This document shows positions 1 through 8,023 of a DNA stretch of 64,000 nt, in pieces; the first letter of the stretch is position 1; the number at the start of each line of letters is the position of its first letter. The translations under genes were made by a program, and so were the position numbers. This DNA is from Streptomyces sp. NBC_01451 (GTDB taxonomy: Bacteria > Actinomycetota > Actinomycetes > Streptomycetales > Streptomycetaceae). Under the pieces are notes generated by a model, which did no database searches, was not told the DNA's origin, and saw only the letters and a list, made by a program, of their open reading frames with translations. The stretch is from the NCBI RefSeq assembly GCF_036227485.1, contig NZ_CP109479.1, positions 8,122,001 to 8,186,000 on the forward strand, written 5' to 3'.

Positions 1-455
1 ACCTGCCCGAGCGGTTCGACCTGGAGTACACCGGCCCCGACGGGTCGAAGCAGCGGCCGGTGATGATCCACCGCGCCCTGTTCGGCTCCATCGAGCGGTT
101 CTTCGCGGTGCTGCTGGAGCACTACGCGGGCGCGTTCCCGGCGTGGTTGGCGCCGGTCCAGGCGGTCGGTATCCCGATCGGTGACGGGCACGTGGACTAC
201 CTGCAGAGGTTCGCCGCGGAGGCGAAGAAGCAGGGGCTGCGGGTCGAGGTGGACTCGTCGTCCGACCGTATGCAGAAGAAGATCCGCAACGCCCAGAAGC
301 AGAAGGTGCCGTTCATGGTCATCGTCGGCGACGACGACATGAACGCCGACACGGTGTCCTTCCGCTACCGGGACGGTTCGCAGGAGAACGGCATCCCCTT
401 CGCGGAGGCCATCGCGAAGATCGCGAAGGCCGTCGAGGAGCGGGTGCAGGTCTGA
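1..455 (+). CDS. thrS: Threonyl-tRNA synthetase, C-terminal part (5' end outside window)
   Basis: The reading frame is open from base 3 to a TGA at 453-455 and gives about 150 residues of class II ThrRS. It covers the end of the catalytic core ([21 protein letters not shown]) and the anticodon-binding domain ([12 protein letters not shown], then the C-terminal alpha/beta fold). The enzyme charges tRNA-Thr in the cytoplasm. The next genes, a HIT protein and the PI/PIM genes, are its usual actinobacterial neighbours, which supports the identity. The start lies upstream of the window. A strong hairpin follows the stop. Confidence 0.95.
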   Translation, partial: LPERFDLEYTGPDGSKQRPVMIHRALFGSIERFFAVLLEHYAGAFPAWLAPVQAVGIPIGDGHVDYLQRFAAEAKKQGLRVEVDSSSDRMQKKIRNAQKQKVPFMVIVGDDDMNADTVSFRYRDGSQENGIPFAEAIAKIAKAVEERVQV

Positions 456-478
456 CCGGAGACTGATCGGCAGCTGAA

Positions 479-513
479 GGGGGCCTCGGGGAAGTCACTT
501 CCCCGAGGCCCCC
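479..513. terminator. Bidirectional terminator between thrS and the K+ channel gene
   Basis: A perfect 15-bp stem (479-493 with 499-513) closes a 5-nt loop. It starts 24 nt after the thrS stop. The convergent channel gene's stop codon (495-497 on the + strand) sits at the loop, so the right arm is also coding sequence for that protein's last residues. No long U-run follows, as is common in Streptomyces. Confidence 0.8.
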
Positions 514-1178
514 CTGTCGTCCCCGGGCCCGGCCCGCCCCGGCTCGTCCTCCCGTGAGAACACCTGTAGCAGCCACGACGAGAACGACCCCGTCACCGCG
601 CCCAACAGGGCGAGTCCACAGGCCATCAGGCCCACCGCGACCACCCGGCCCACCGGGGTCACCGGAGCGACATCGCCGTACCCGACGGTCGCGAGCGTGG
701 CGCAGGTCCACCACACGGCGTCGCCGAACGTCCGGATCGTCGCGCCGGGCGCGGCGCGCTCCTGCTGGTACACGGCCAGGGCGCCCGCGAACCCGAGCAG
801 TGCCACCGACAGACCGGCGTACACGATCACGCGCGCGTGCAGCGCGAGCCGGGTCCGGCCCCGCCGGTGCAGTACGGCCTCGTACACCCTGACGACACGC
901 AACGGGCGCAGCAGGGGCAGCAGCAGGACGAGGGTGTCCAGCCAGTGCGTGCGCACGAACCGGGCGCCGGCGCCGCTCAGCCGCCAGCGCACCGTGTAGT
1001 CGAGCGCGAAGACCGCCCAGGCGGCCAGCAGCACGGCCAGGCAGAGGGCCTGTCCTGTGCCGGACAGACCGAGGGCGAGTACGCGGACCGCGTAAGCGGC
1101 GAGGAAGAGCAGTGACGCCACTCCGAGGGGGACCTCGGTGCGCCGCTCCCAGCGATTCGTGCGGCTGTCGTCGTCCAT
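495..1178 (-). CDS. Voltage-gated-like potassium channel (Kch family)
   Basis: Integral membrane K+ channel of about 227 residues. It has the K+ selectivity filter TVGYGD preceded by a pore helix (GDAVWWTCATLA) and followed by an inner helix (VGLMACGLALLGAVTGSF). Upstream are four hydrophobic segments, the last (LDTLVLLLPLLRPLRVVRVYE) arginine-rich like a short S4. That makes six segments with no RCK domain. I chose the ATG at 1178 (MDDDSRTN); an upstream start at 1259 would run into the divergent HIT gene and adds low-quality sequence. Ion-channel function is firm; gating and physiological role are not visible. Confidence 0.85.
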   Translation of the reverse strand: MDDDSRTNRWERRTEVPLGVASLLFLAAYAVRVLALGLSGTGQALCLAVLLAAWAVFALDYTVRWRLSGAGARFVRTHWLDTLVLLLPLLRPLRVVRVYEAVLHRRGRTRLALHARVIVYAGLSVALLGFAGALAVYQQERAAPGATIRTFGDAVWWTCATLATVGYGDVAPVTPVGRVVAVGLMACGLALLGAVTGSFSSWLLQVFSREDEPGRAGPGDDRGASGK

Positions 1179-1244
1179 TCCGCCAGCTTGGCCGTGGGCG
1201 TCCCGGCGTGAGCCCCGGCGACACGCTCCATATGGGCGAAGCAA

Positions 1245-1257
1245 TATGCTGCATGGC
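1245..1257 (+). promoter_or_regulatory. Candidate -10 of a leaderless HIT-gene transcript
   Basis: TATGCT at 1245-1250 fits the actinobacterial -10 consensus TANNNT and lies exactly 7 nt before the ATG at 1258. There is no Shine-Dalgarno sequence in between, so transcription probably starts at the start codon. No good -35 is visible. Confidence 0.45.
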
Positions 1258-1833
1258 ATGACGAGTGAGCCGGAGCAGCAGATCGGAGTCGGGACGCAGG
1301 ACGCGTTTCAGCGCCTGTGGACGCCTCACCGAATGGCGTACATCCAGGGCGAGAACAAGCCCACCGGCCCAGGCGCCGACGACGGCTGTCCCTTCTGCTC
1401 GATCCCGGCCAAGTCCGACGAGGACGGCCTCATCCTCCAGCGTGGCGAGCAGGTCTACGCCGTGCTCAACCTGTACCCGTACACGGGCGGCCATCTGATG
1501 GTCGTACCGTACCGGCATGTCGCCGACTACACGGACCTGACGGACTCCGAGACCGCCGAACTGGCCGAGCTGACCAAGCAGGCGATGACGGCGTTGCGCA
1601 GGGCGTCCGGTGCGCACGGCTTCAACATCGGGATGAACCAGGGCACGGTGGCGGGCGCCGGCATCGCGGCCCATCTGCACCAGCACATCGTCCCGCGCTG
1701 GGGCGGCGACACGAACTTCATGCCGGTGGTGGGCCACACGAAGGTGCTGCCGCAGCTGCTGGGGGACACAAGGAAAATGCTGGCGGAGGCGTGGCCCTCC
1801 AGCGCGGGCCCGGACATCCCCAGCCCGGTCTAG
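1258..1833 (+). CDS. HIT-family protein, likely Ap4A phosphorylase
   Basis: 191-residue histidine-triad protein. It has the N-terminal zinc-type motif CPFC, the core LILQRGEQVYAVLNLYPYTGGHLMVVPYRH, and the catalytic triad HLHQH around residue 145. The family hydrolyses or phosphorolyses dinucleotide polyphosphates. The mycobacterial orthologue in the same position (between thrS and pgsA) is an Ap4A phosphorylase, so that activity is the best guess. The ATG at 1258 was chosen because the HIT homology starts soon after it and a leaderless -10 fits it; the longer ORF from 1138 overlaps the channel gene's 5' end. Two minus-strand genes separate it from pgsA. Confidence 0.88.
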   Translation: MTSEPEQQIGVGTQDAFQRLWTPHRMAYIQGENKPTGPGADDGCPFCSIPAKSDEDGLILQRGEQVYAVLNLYPYTGGHLMVVPYRHVADYTDLTDSETAELAELTKQAMTALRRASGAHGFNIGMNQGTVAGAGIAAHLHQHIVPRWGGDTNFMPVVGHTKVLPQLLGDTRKMLAEAWPSSAGPDIPSPV

Positions 1834-1840
1834 GCTCTCC

Positions 1841-1908
1841 AGCCCGTCCGGCGTTTGAGGACGAGGCCGTTCAGGCCGAAGCGGGGGTCTGGGGGCGGCA
1901 GCCCCCAG
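1841..1908 (+). repeat. Dispersed intergenic repeat, copy 1 (plus orientation)
   Basis: The unit has a conserved head (CCCGTCCGGCGTTTGAGGAC), an AGGCCGAAGCGGGGGTC middle and a hairpin tail (CTGGGGGCGGCAGCCCCCAG). It lies just after the HIT-gene stop. Related copies are at 9228-9297, 29473-29539, 44186-44257 and 44262-44310. The tail hairpin may terminate the HIT transcript. Confidence 0.8.
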
Positions 1909-1951
1909 AGACGCCCACCCACCCGACCCCCACTGCCGAACCGCCGGAGGC

Positions 1952-3619
1952 CTACGCGTCGTAGACGTCGGCCTTCCGGGGCATCGGATCCTGTACGGCC
2001 GTGCTGAGGAACGACGACCGGCTGCCGAACTTCTCCGTGTCCGCGCCGTTCTCCTCCAGGACCTTGATCGCCGCCGCGTGGACGACCCGCAGTACCGGCG
2101 TGGCCGCCCGCAGCGCGTCGTCGGCCATGAAGCGGTGCCGCCACGGCTGGTCCGCCCACGAGTGACGCAGCCCGAAGGGTTCGGGCAGACCCAGTGAGCC
2201 GCCCAGCCAGTTCAGCAGCGGCGGGTACCAGGTCAGCGGCGCACGCGCGGCGAGCCGTACGACCTCGTCCGCGTCGACCAGGGGGAGCTTGACCTTCCGG
2301 GTCTCCCAGAACCTGACCGACTTCTGGACCTCCTTCTCCTTGGCCGCGGGCTTGCTGGTGAAGAGGGAGTGCACGGGACCGAGCGCGTGCCCGGTCACCT
2401 CGATGCGCAGGGTCTCGTGCAGCACAGTGACCGTGATGAGCATGGTGATGATCAACTGGCCGTCCCAGAGCGTCCACTGGACCCCGAGGTAGTGGCGCTG
2501 ACCACTGCCGAACTGCTGCTTGTTGCAGATGTCCTGTATCGCGTGGTTCTTGATCATGTAGGCGTCCACGTCCGTGCCGCTGGGCCGGGACACCTCCTTC
2601 GCGCCCTCACCGACGGGCGTGACGATCCAGTGCTTCAGGGACGGCTTGGTGAACCCGCCGGTGTTGAGCGGGCCGCGCTCCAGCATCCGCAGCTGGTCGT
2701 GGATGGAACGTATGACGTCCCAGCTGCGGAAGGGGTGGATCTCCTTGCCCGCTTCCCGGGGTACCAGGTCCTCGGCGAGCTGCCAGCTGCCCCAGCGGGT
2801 GCCCATGCCGAGTATGCCCTTGGGCCCGGCGTAGAAGACGGAGTTGGACTGCTGCTCGGCGCTGAGCCGGGCCAGCTCCTTGCGCAGGTGTTCGGCGGCC
2901 GTCTCGCCGGGGCTGCCGGGCACCGCCTCGGGGATCTTGGCGCCGACGCCACCGCCGGACAGCAGTCCGGCCCAGCGGTCGCGGAGGTCCTGCGCGGTGC
3001 GCTCGCAGATCTGCTTGGCCCACAGCCAGCCGACGACCGGCAGGACGACGCACGCGCGTGCGTACCAGGCCCAGAAACCGGTGAACGGCATCTTGATCAG
3101 GAAGATCACCGCGAAGGCGCCCACGGCGACCAGCAGGGTGGTGGCGAGCGCGGAGGCCCGCTTGTCCGCGCGCTTGGAGATGTTCGCGCGGCCGACGAAG
3201 ACCAGCAGCCACAGCAGGAGTCCGGGGAGGAAGAGCACCCCGCACAGCACCGTCACCGCGGAGAGCCAGTTGTCGCGGTCGCGCCGGATACGGTGCGCCG
3301 CGAGGGCGTGCTCGACGATGACCTGCGGCTCGGTGCCGAAGGACTGGATGAGCGGCTTGCGGCCGGCACCCAGCATGCGGTCGATCACGGCCCGGGAGAA
3401 GGCCTCACCGAGCTTGGGCCGGAAGATCTTCCCCCATGCGCCCCGGGGCGGGTTGACCGTCGACTTGTGCCACTCGTTGTCGGCTTCCAGGATCTTGGTG
3501 ACCTCGTCGTCCTCCCGGTAGGCCGCCGAGGCCAGCGCGAAGGTCGCCGCCGTCTGGCCCGCGGAGCCCGACAGGGGCACCTGTGCCCCGGGACTGAAAT
3601 CGAAACCGTCGTCCGCCAC
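1952..3619 (-). CDS. Membrane protein of unknown function, 555 residues
   Basis: I do not recognise a named family. The protein starts with a soluble segment (MADDGFDFSP). It then has a hydrophobic hairpin around residues 117-142 (VLCGVLFLPGLLLWLLVFVG) and two more hydrophobic stretches around 158-200, and one around 375 (LIITMLITVTVLHETLRI). The rest is polar, with conserved-looking blocks GPKGILGMGTRWGSWQLAED and NKQQFGSGQRHYLGVQW. The start is a GTG at 3619 preceded by GAGGGG. It is probably an inner-membrane protein with large cytoplasmic domains. It is transcribed opposite to the HIT gene and in the same direction as the EF-G2 gene, with 219 bp between them. Confidence 0.7.
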   Translation of the reverse strand: MADDGFDFSPGAQVPLSGSAGQTAATFALASAAYREDDEVTKILEADNEWHKSTVNPPRGAWGKIFRPKLGEAFSRAVIDRMLGAGRKPLIQSFGTEPQVIVEHALAAHRIRRDRDNWLSAVTVLCGVLFLPGLLLWLLVFVGRANISKRADKRASALATTLLVAVGAFAVIFLIKMPFTGFWAWYARACVVLPVVGWLWAKQICERTAQDLRDRWAGLLSGGGVGAKIPEAVPGSPGETAAEHLRKELARLSAEQQSNSVFYAGPKGILGMGTRWGSWQLAEDLVPREAGKEIHPFRSWDVIRSIHDQLRMLERGPLNTGGFTKPSLKHWIVTPVGEGAKEVSRPSGTDVDAYMIKNHAIQDICNKQQFGSGQRHYLGVQWTLWDGQLIITMLITVTVLHETLRIEVTGHALGPVHSLFTSKPAAKEKEVQKSVRFWETRKVKLPLVDADEVVRLAARAPLTWYPPLLNWLGGSLGLPEPFGLRHSWADQPWRHRFMADDALRAATPVLRVVHAAAIKVLEENGADTEKFGSRSSFLSTAVQDPMPRKADVYDA

Positions 3620-3681
3620 TGTGCCGCCCCCTCGCCGCCGTACCCGCTTCTGCGGCCTTTCCCGACTTCCTTGCCCCGCAC

Positions 3682-3696
3682 ACCTGTTGAACAGGT
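3682..3696. promoter_or_regulatory. Palindrome upstream of the 555-residue membrane-protein gene (possible operator)
   Basis: ACCTGTT-G-AACAGGT is a perfect 7-bp inverted repeat about 65 nt upstream of the start at 3619. It is followed by an unusually AT-rich stretch (to about 3735) containing TGATCA twice, separated by 2 nt. It is a candidate operator for the minus-strand gene; no regulator can be named. Confidence 0.35.
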
Positions 3697-3838
3697 CATC
3701 GTGTTGATCGAGTCACAACTTGATCAGGTGATCAGCGTATCCGCAGCCACCGACAAATGGGCGGCGGACGGCACAAGCCGTCCGCCGATGTGGAGGAGAA
3801 CGTTCCGCGAAGGCCATGTGCCGGGCCCCGGTCGCCAA

Positions 3839-6037
3839 CTACGCGGTTCCCCGGGCCTGTTCGCGGACCTTCTCGGCGATCTGCGGCGGCATCGGCTCGT
3901 GCCGCGCGTACCTGCGGTCGAAGCGGGCGGTGCCGTGCGAGAGGGAGCGCAGATCGACGGCGTACCGGTCGATCTCGATCTCGGGCACCTCGGCCCGTAC
4001 GAGGGTCCGCCCGCCGCCCGCCTGCTCGGTGCCGACGACCCGCCCGCGCCTCCCGGAGAGGTCGCTCATCACGGACCCCACGTAGTCGTCGCCGACGAGC
4101 ACCGTCACCTCGGCCACGGGTTCGAGGAGGTGGATCTCGGCGTCGGCGGCGGCCTCGCGCAGCGCGAGCGCGCCGGCGGTCTGGAACGCGGCGTCGGAGG
4201 AGTCCACCGAGTGGGCCTTGCCGTCGAGCAGGGTGACCCGTACGTCGATGAGCGGATAGCCGGCGGCGACTCCCTTGCCGGCCTGGGCCCGTACGCCCTT
4301 CTCCACGGACGGGATGAACTGCCTGGGCACGGCGCCGCCGACGACCTTGTCCACGAACTCGATGCCCGAGCCGCCCGGCAGCGGCTCCACCTCGATGGCG
4401 CAGATCGCGAACTGCCCGTGCCCGCCGGACTGCTTCACATGACGTCCGCGCCCCGCCGACCGGCCGCCGAACGTCTCCCGCAGGGAGACCTTGTGTGGTA
4501 CGACGTCCACCTGGACGCCGTACCGGTTGCGCAGCCGTTCCAGGGCGACGTCCGCGTGGGCCTCGCCCAGGCACCACAGGACCACCTGGTGGGTGTCCGG
4601 ATTCTGCTCAAGCCGCATCGTGGGATCCTCGGCGACGAGCCGGCCGAGGCCCTGCGAGAGCTTGTCCTCGTCCGCCTTGCTGTGCGCCCGGATGGCCAGC
4701 GGCAGCAGCGGGTCGGGCATCTCCCACGGCTCCATCAGCAGCGGGTCGTCCTTCGCGGAGAGCGTGTCACCGGTCTCCGCCCGGTTCAGCTTCGCCACAC
4801 AGGCCAGGTCACCCGCGATGCAGTGCGTGAGCGCGCGCTGCTGCTTGCCGAAGGGCGCGGACAGGGCGCCGACGCGCTCGTCGACATCGTGGTCCTCGTG
4901 GCCGCGGTCGGCGAGCCCGTGCCCGGAGACATGGACCGTCTCGTCGGGCCGCAGGGTGCCGGAGAAGACGCGGACGAGCGACACCCGGCCCACATAGGGG
5001 TCGCTGGCCGTCTTCACGACCTCCGCGACCAGCGGGCCGTCCGGATCACAGGGTTTCAGGTCGCGCGGGCGGCCGTCCACCGTGGTGACCCCGGGCGCCG
5101 CGCGCTCCAGCGGGGTCGGGAAGCCCCCGGTGATCAGCTCCAGCAGCTCGACGGTGCCCAGGCCCTGCCGGGCACCGTCGGCGGCGGGGGCGGCGGCGAG
5201 CACGGGGAAGAAGGTCCCGCGCGCGACGGCGCGTTCCAGGTCCTCGACCAGCGTGTCGAAGTCGATCTCCTCACCGCCCAGATAGCGGTCCATGAGGGTC
5301 TCGTCCTCGCTCTCCGCGATGATCCCCTCGATGAGCCGGTTGCGGGCCTCCTCGATGCCCGGGAGCTGTTCGGGCCCGGGTTCGGCCTCCTTGCGCTCCC
5401 CTGAGGAGTAGTCGAACAGCTTCTGCGACAGCAGTCCGGTCAGCCCGGTCACGGGCGCGTGCCCGTCCGGCCCCGGCGCGCCGTGCAGCGGCAGATAGAG
5501 CGGCAGTACGGCGTCGGGGTCGTCCGCGCCGAAGGCCTCCGCGCAGATGCGCGTCATGTCGTCGAAGTCGGCGCGCGCGGACTCCAGGTGCGTGACGACG
5601 ATGGCCCGCGGCATACCGACCGCCGCGCACTCCTCCCACACCATCCGTGTCGAGCCGTCGACCCCGTCCGAGGCCGAGACGACGAAAAGGGCCGCGTCCG
5701 CCGCGCGCAGACCGGCCCTGAGCTCCCCGACGAAGTCGGCGTATCCGGGAGTGTCCAGAATGTTGATCTTGTACCCGCCCCATTCGACGGGCACCAGGGA
5801 GAGCTGCACCGAGCGCTGCTGCCGGTGCTCGATCTCGTCGTAGTCGGAGACGGTGCCGCCGTCCTCCACACGGCCCGCCCGGTTGACGGCTCCCGCGGTC
5901 AGCGCGAGAGCCTCCACCAAGGTGGTCTTGCCCGATCCGCAGTGGCCGACCAGCACCACATTCCGTACGGACGCGGGGTGGTCGGCCGCTGTAGCCCTGC
6001 CGGCGGCTCCGGGGTGTGCGTTCGCCTTGTCGCCCAT
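3839..6037 (-). CDS. fusA2: Elongation factor G-like GTPase (EF-G2)
   Basis: 732-residue paralogue of translational GTPase EF-G. It has a P-loop GHCGSGKTT (EF-G proper has a different sequence here), a switch II DTPGYADF, EF-G domains II-V, and a domain IV/V region RETFGGRSAGRGRHVKQSGGHGQFA. The G4 motif expected as NKxD reads THLE, so guanine specificity may be altered. Mycobacterial EF-G2 is dispensable and lacks ribosome-stimulated GTPase activity; the role here is unknown. The ATG at 6037 is supported by GGGAGGCAGG upstream; the frame stays open upstream to 6454 but without EF-G homology. Confidence 0.88.
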   Translation of the reverse strand: MGDKANAHPGAAGRATAADHPASVRNVVLVGHCGSGKTTLVEALALTAGAVNRAGRVEDGGTVSDYDEIEHRQQRSVQLSLVPVEWGGYKINILDTPGYADFVGELRAGLRAADAALFVVSASDGVDGSTRMVWEECAAVGMPRAIVVTHLESARADFDDMTRICAEAFGADDPDAVLPLYLPLHGAPGPDGHAPVTGLTGLLSQKLFDYSSGERKEAEPGPEQLPGIEEARNRLIEGIIAESEDETLMDRYLGGEEIDFDTLVEDLERAVARGTFFPVLAAAPAADGARQGLGTVELLELITGGFPTPLERAAPGVTTVDGRPRDLKPCDPDGPLVAEVVKTASDPYVGRVSLVRVFSGTLRPDETVHVSGHGLADRGHEDHDVDERVGALSAPFGKQQRALTHCIAGDLACVAKLNRAETGDTLSAKDDPLLMEPWEMPDPLLPLAIRAHSKADEDKLSQGLGRLVAEDPTMRLEQNPDTHQVVLWCLGEAHADVALERLRNRYGVQVDVVPHKVSLRETFGGRSAGRGRHVKQSGGHGQFAICAIEVEPLPGGSGIEFVDKVVGGAVPRQFIPSVEKGVRAQAGKGVAAGYPLIDVRVTLLDGKAHSVDSSDAAFQTAGALALREAAADAEIHLLEPVAEVTVLVGDDYVGSVMSDLSGRRGRVVGTEQAGGGRTLVRAEVPEIEIDRYAVDLRSLSHGTARFDRRYARHEPMPPQIAEKVREQARGTA

Positions 6038-6359
6038 GGTCCTGCCTCCCGTGCACGGTGAGGTCACTGGGGGCGCGGACGTGCCGAAGCCGCGTGCGGT
6101 GGCGGCTCCGGTGACGCCCGCGGTGCTTTCGAGCTTTGCACTCGTGTCACGGTGCGTCCATACGGCGGACGCGATCGTGCGGACGGGACGGTCCGCGTGG
6201 CGTGATCCGGGCTGCCGACATCCCGCTGTGACCCGGATGGCGTCAGGCCGTGACACGGGGGTGCGGGTGCCCGAACGTCGCACACGCGCGCGCGTGGCTA
6301 CGATGGGCCAGCCGGTGGCCAGTAGGGGCCGCACGGCGACACCGACCCTCGGGAAGGCC
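6038..6359. other. Divergent intergenic region between EF-G2 and pgsA genes
   Basis: 322 bp with no convincing gene. It must hold promoters for both flanking genes. TACGAT at 6299-6304 is a possible -10 for pgsA, but no clear -35 accompanies it. Two 10-bp boxes, CGTGTCACGG (6143-6152) and CCGTGACACG (6248-6257), are exact inverted copies 95 bp apart and could be paired operator half-sites. Confidence 0.4.
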
Positions 6360-7049
6360 ATGCTGAACAAGTACGCGCGTGCATTCTTCACGCGTGTCCT
6401 CACACCGTTCGCAGCGTTTCTCATCCGCCGGGGCGTCAGCCCCGACACGGTCACGCTCCTCGGTACCGCCGGAGTGATCGCGGGCGCGCTGGTCTTCTAC
6501 CCCAGGGGTGAGCTCTTCTGGGGCACGATCGTCATCACGCTGTTCGTGTTCTCGGACCTCGTCGACGGCAACATGGCCCGCCAGCTGGGCCGGTCCAGTC
6601 GCTGGGGCGCCTTCCTGGACTCCACCCTCGACCGGGTGGCCGACGGCGCGATCTTCGGCGGCTTCGCCCTCTGGTACGCGGGCGGCGGGAACGACATCGT
6701 CCTGTGCGCGGTCTCCATCTTCTGTCTGACCAGCGGCCAGGTCGTCTCGTACACCAAGGCGCGCGGTGAGTCGATCGGCCTGCCGGTCGCCGTCAACGGC
6801 CTGGTGGAGCGCGCCGAGCGCCTGGTGATCTCGCTGGTCGCGGCCGGTCTCTCGGGTATGCACGAGTTCGGGGTGCCCGGCATCCAGTACCTGCTGCCGG
6901 TCGCCCTGTGGATCGTCGCCGTCGGCAGCCTGGTCACGCTGATCCAGCGCGTCGTCACGGTTCGCCGGGAGGCCGCGGAGGCGGACGCGGCAGCGGCGAG
7001 CGGGAGTACCGACCAGAGCACCGAGCAGAACAGCGAGACGGCATCGTGA
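6360..7049 (+). CDS. pgsA: Phosphatidylinositol phosphate synthase (CDP-alcohol phosphotransferase)
   Basis: 229-residue polytopic membrane enzyme. It carries the complete CDP-alcohol phosphotransferase signature, DLVDGNMAR followed at the right spacing by GAFLDSTLD. The family joins CDP-diacylglycerol to an alcohol. In actinobacteria the pgsA next to patA and pimA uses inositol-1-phosphate to make phosphatidylinositol phosphate, the precursor of PI and PIMs. The ATG at 6360 follows GGGAAGG. The C-terminus is an acidic, Ser/Thr-rich cytosolic tail. It overlaps patA by 4 nt, so the three lipid genes form an operon. Confidence 0.92.
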   Translation: MLNKYARAFFTRVLTPFAAFLIRRGVSPDTVTLLGTAGVIAGALVFYPRGELFWGTIVITLFVFSDLVDGNMARQLGRSSRWGAFLDSTLDRVADGAIFGGFALWYAGGGNDIVLCAVSIFCLTSGQVVSYTKARGESIGLPVAVNGLVERAERLVISLVAAGLSGMHEFGVPGIQYLLPVALWIVAVGSLVTLIQRVVTVRREAAEADAAAASGSTDQSTEQNSETAS

Positions 7050-8023
7050 GCGATCTGCGGGGGAGGCTCACGGACGGGGCGTACGCGGTGGGCTGGAGCG
7101 CCGTGAAGAAGCTCCCGGAGCCTGTCGCCGCCGCGCTCGGGCGGACCATCGCCGACCTCGCCTGGAAACGGCGCGGGGAACGCGTACGACGGCTCGAATC
7201 GAACTACGCGCGCGTGCTGCCCGACGCGACACCGCGGCGTCTCGCCGAACTGTCCCGCGCGGGCATGCGTTCGTACCTGCGCTACTGGATGGAGTCCTTC
7301 CGTCTCCCCACCTGGAGCCCGGAGCGGGTGAAGGCGGGTTTCGAGGCGAAGGACCTGCACCACCTGACCGACGGGCTGGCCTCGGGCCGGGGGGTGGTCC
7401 TCGCGCTTCCGCACCTGGGCAACTGGGACCTGGCCGGCGCCTGGGTCACCACCAAGCTGGAGACACGGTTCACGACGGTCGCCGAGCGCCTGAAACCGGA
7501 GACGCTGTACGACCGTTTCGTCGCCTACCGCGAGGGTCTGGGCATGGAGGTCCTGCCGCACAGCGGCGGCACCGCGTTCGGCACCCTGGCACGGCGGCTG
7601 CGGGACGGCGGCCTGGTCTGCCTGGTCGCCGACCGGGACCTGTCCGCGTCGGGCGTCGAGGTGAAGTTCTTCGGCGACGCGGCCCGGATGCCGGCCGGTC
7701 CGGCCCTGTTGGCCCAGCAGACCGGCGCACTCCTGCTCCCGGTGACCCTGTGGTACGACGACTCGCCGATCATGAAGGGCCGGGTTCATCCCCCGATCGA
7801 GGTACCCGAGACAGGTACGAAGGCCGAGAAGACGTCAGTCATGACACAGGCGCTGGCCGATGCCTTCGCCACGGGAATCGCCGACCACCCGGAGGACTGG
7901 CACATGCTTCAGCGGCTGTGGCTCGCAGATCTCGACCCCGCGAAGGATCCGGAGAGGAACCGGGTGAAGAGCACCGGGAGCGGGCAGGACGTCGTGCGGG
8001 ACCCCGGGAAGGGGACCCCGTGA
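7046..8023 (+). CDS. patA: Phosphatidylinositol mannoside acyltransferase (HtrB/LpxL-like)
   Basis: 325-residue member of the lysophospholipid/lipid A acyltransferase superfamily. It has the catalytic His-Asp motif (HLGNWD, near residue 118) and a further conserved block GGLVCLVADRDLSASGVEVKFFG. By position and family it acylates the mannose of PIMs at the inner face of the membrane, using acyl-CoA. The GTG start overlaps the pgsA stop (GTGA), indicating translational coupling, and its own stop overlaps the pimA start. There is no evident N-terminal transmembrane helix; association is probably peripheral. Confidence 0.9.
   Translation: MSDLRGRLTDGAYAVGWSAVKKLPEPVAAALGRTIADLAWKRRGERVRRLESNYARVLPDATPRRLAELSRAGMRSYLRYWMESFRLPTWSPERVKAGFEAKDLHHLTDGLASGRGVVLALPHLGNWDLAGAWVTTKLETRFTTVAERLKPETLYDRFVAYREGLGMEVLPHSGGTAFGTLARRLRDGGLVCLVADRDLSASGVEVKFFGDAARMPAGPALLAQQTGALLLPVTLWYDDSPIMKGRVHPPIEVPETGTKAEKTSVMTQALADAFATGIADHPEDWHMLQRLWLADLDPAKDPERNRVKSTGSGQDVVRDPGKGTP

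Noticed and set aside
2369..5404. 1011-residue open frame on the plus strand
   Set aside because: It runs antisense to the membrane-protein and EF-G2 genes; composition is Arg/Gly/Ala-rich with no family pattern. It is a mirror of codon bias in high-GC DNA.
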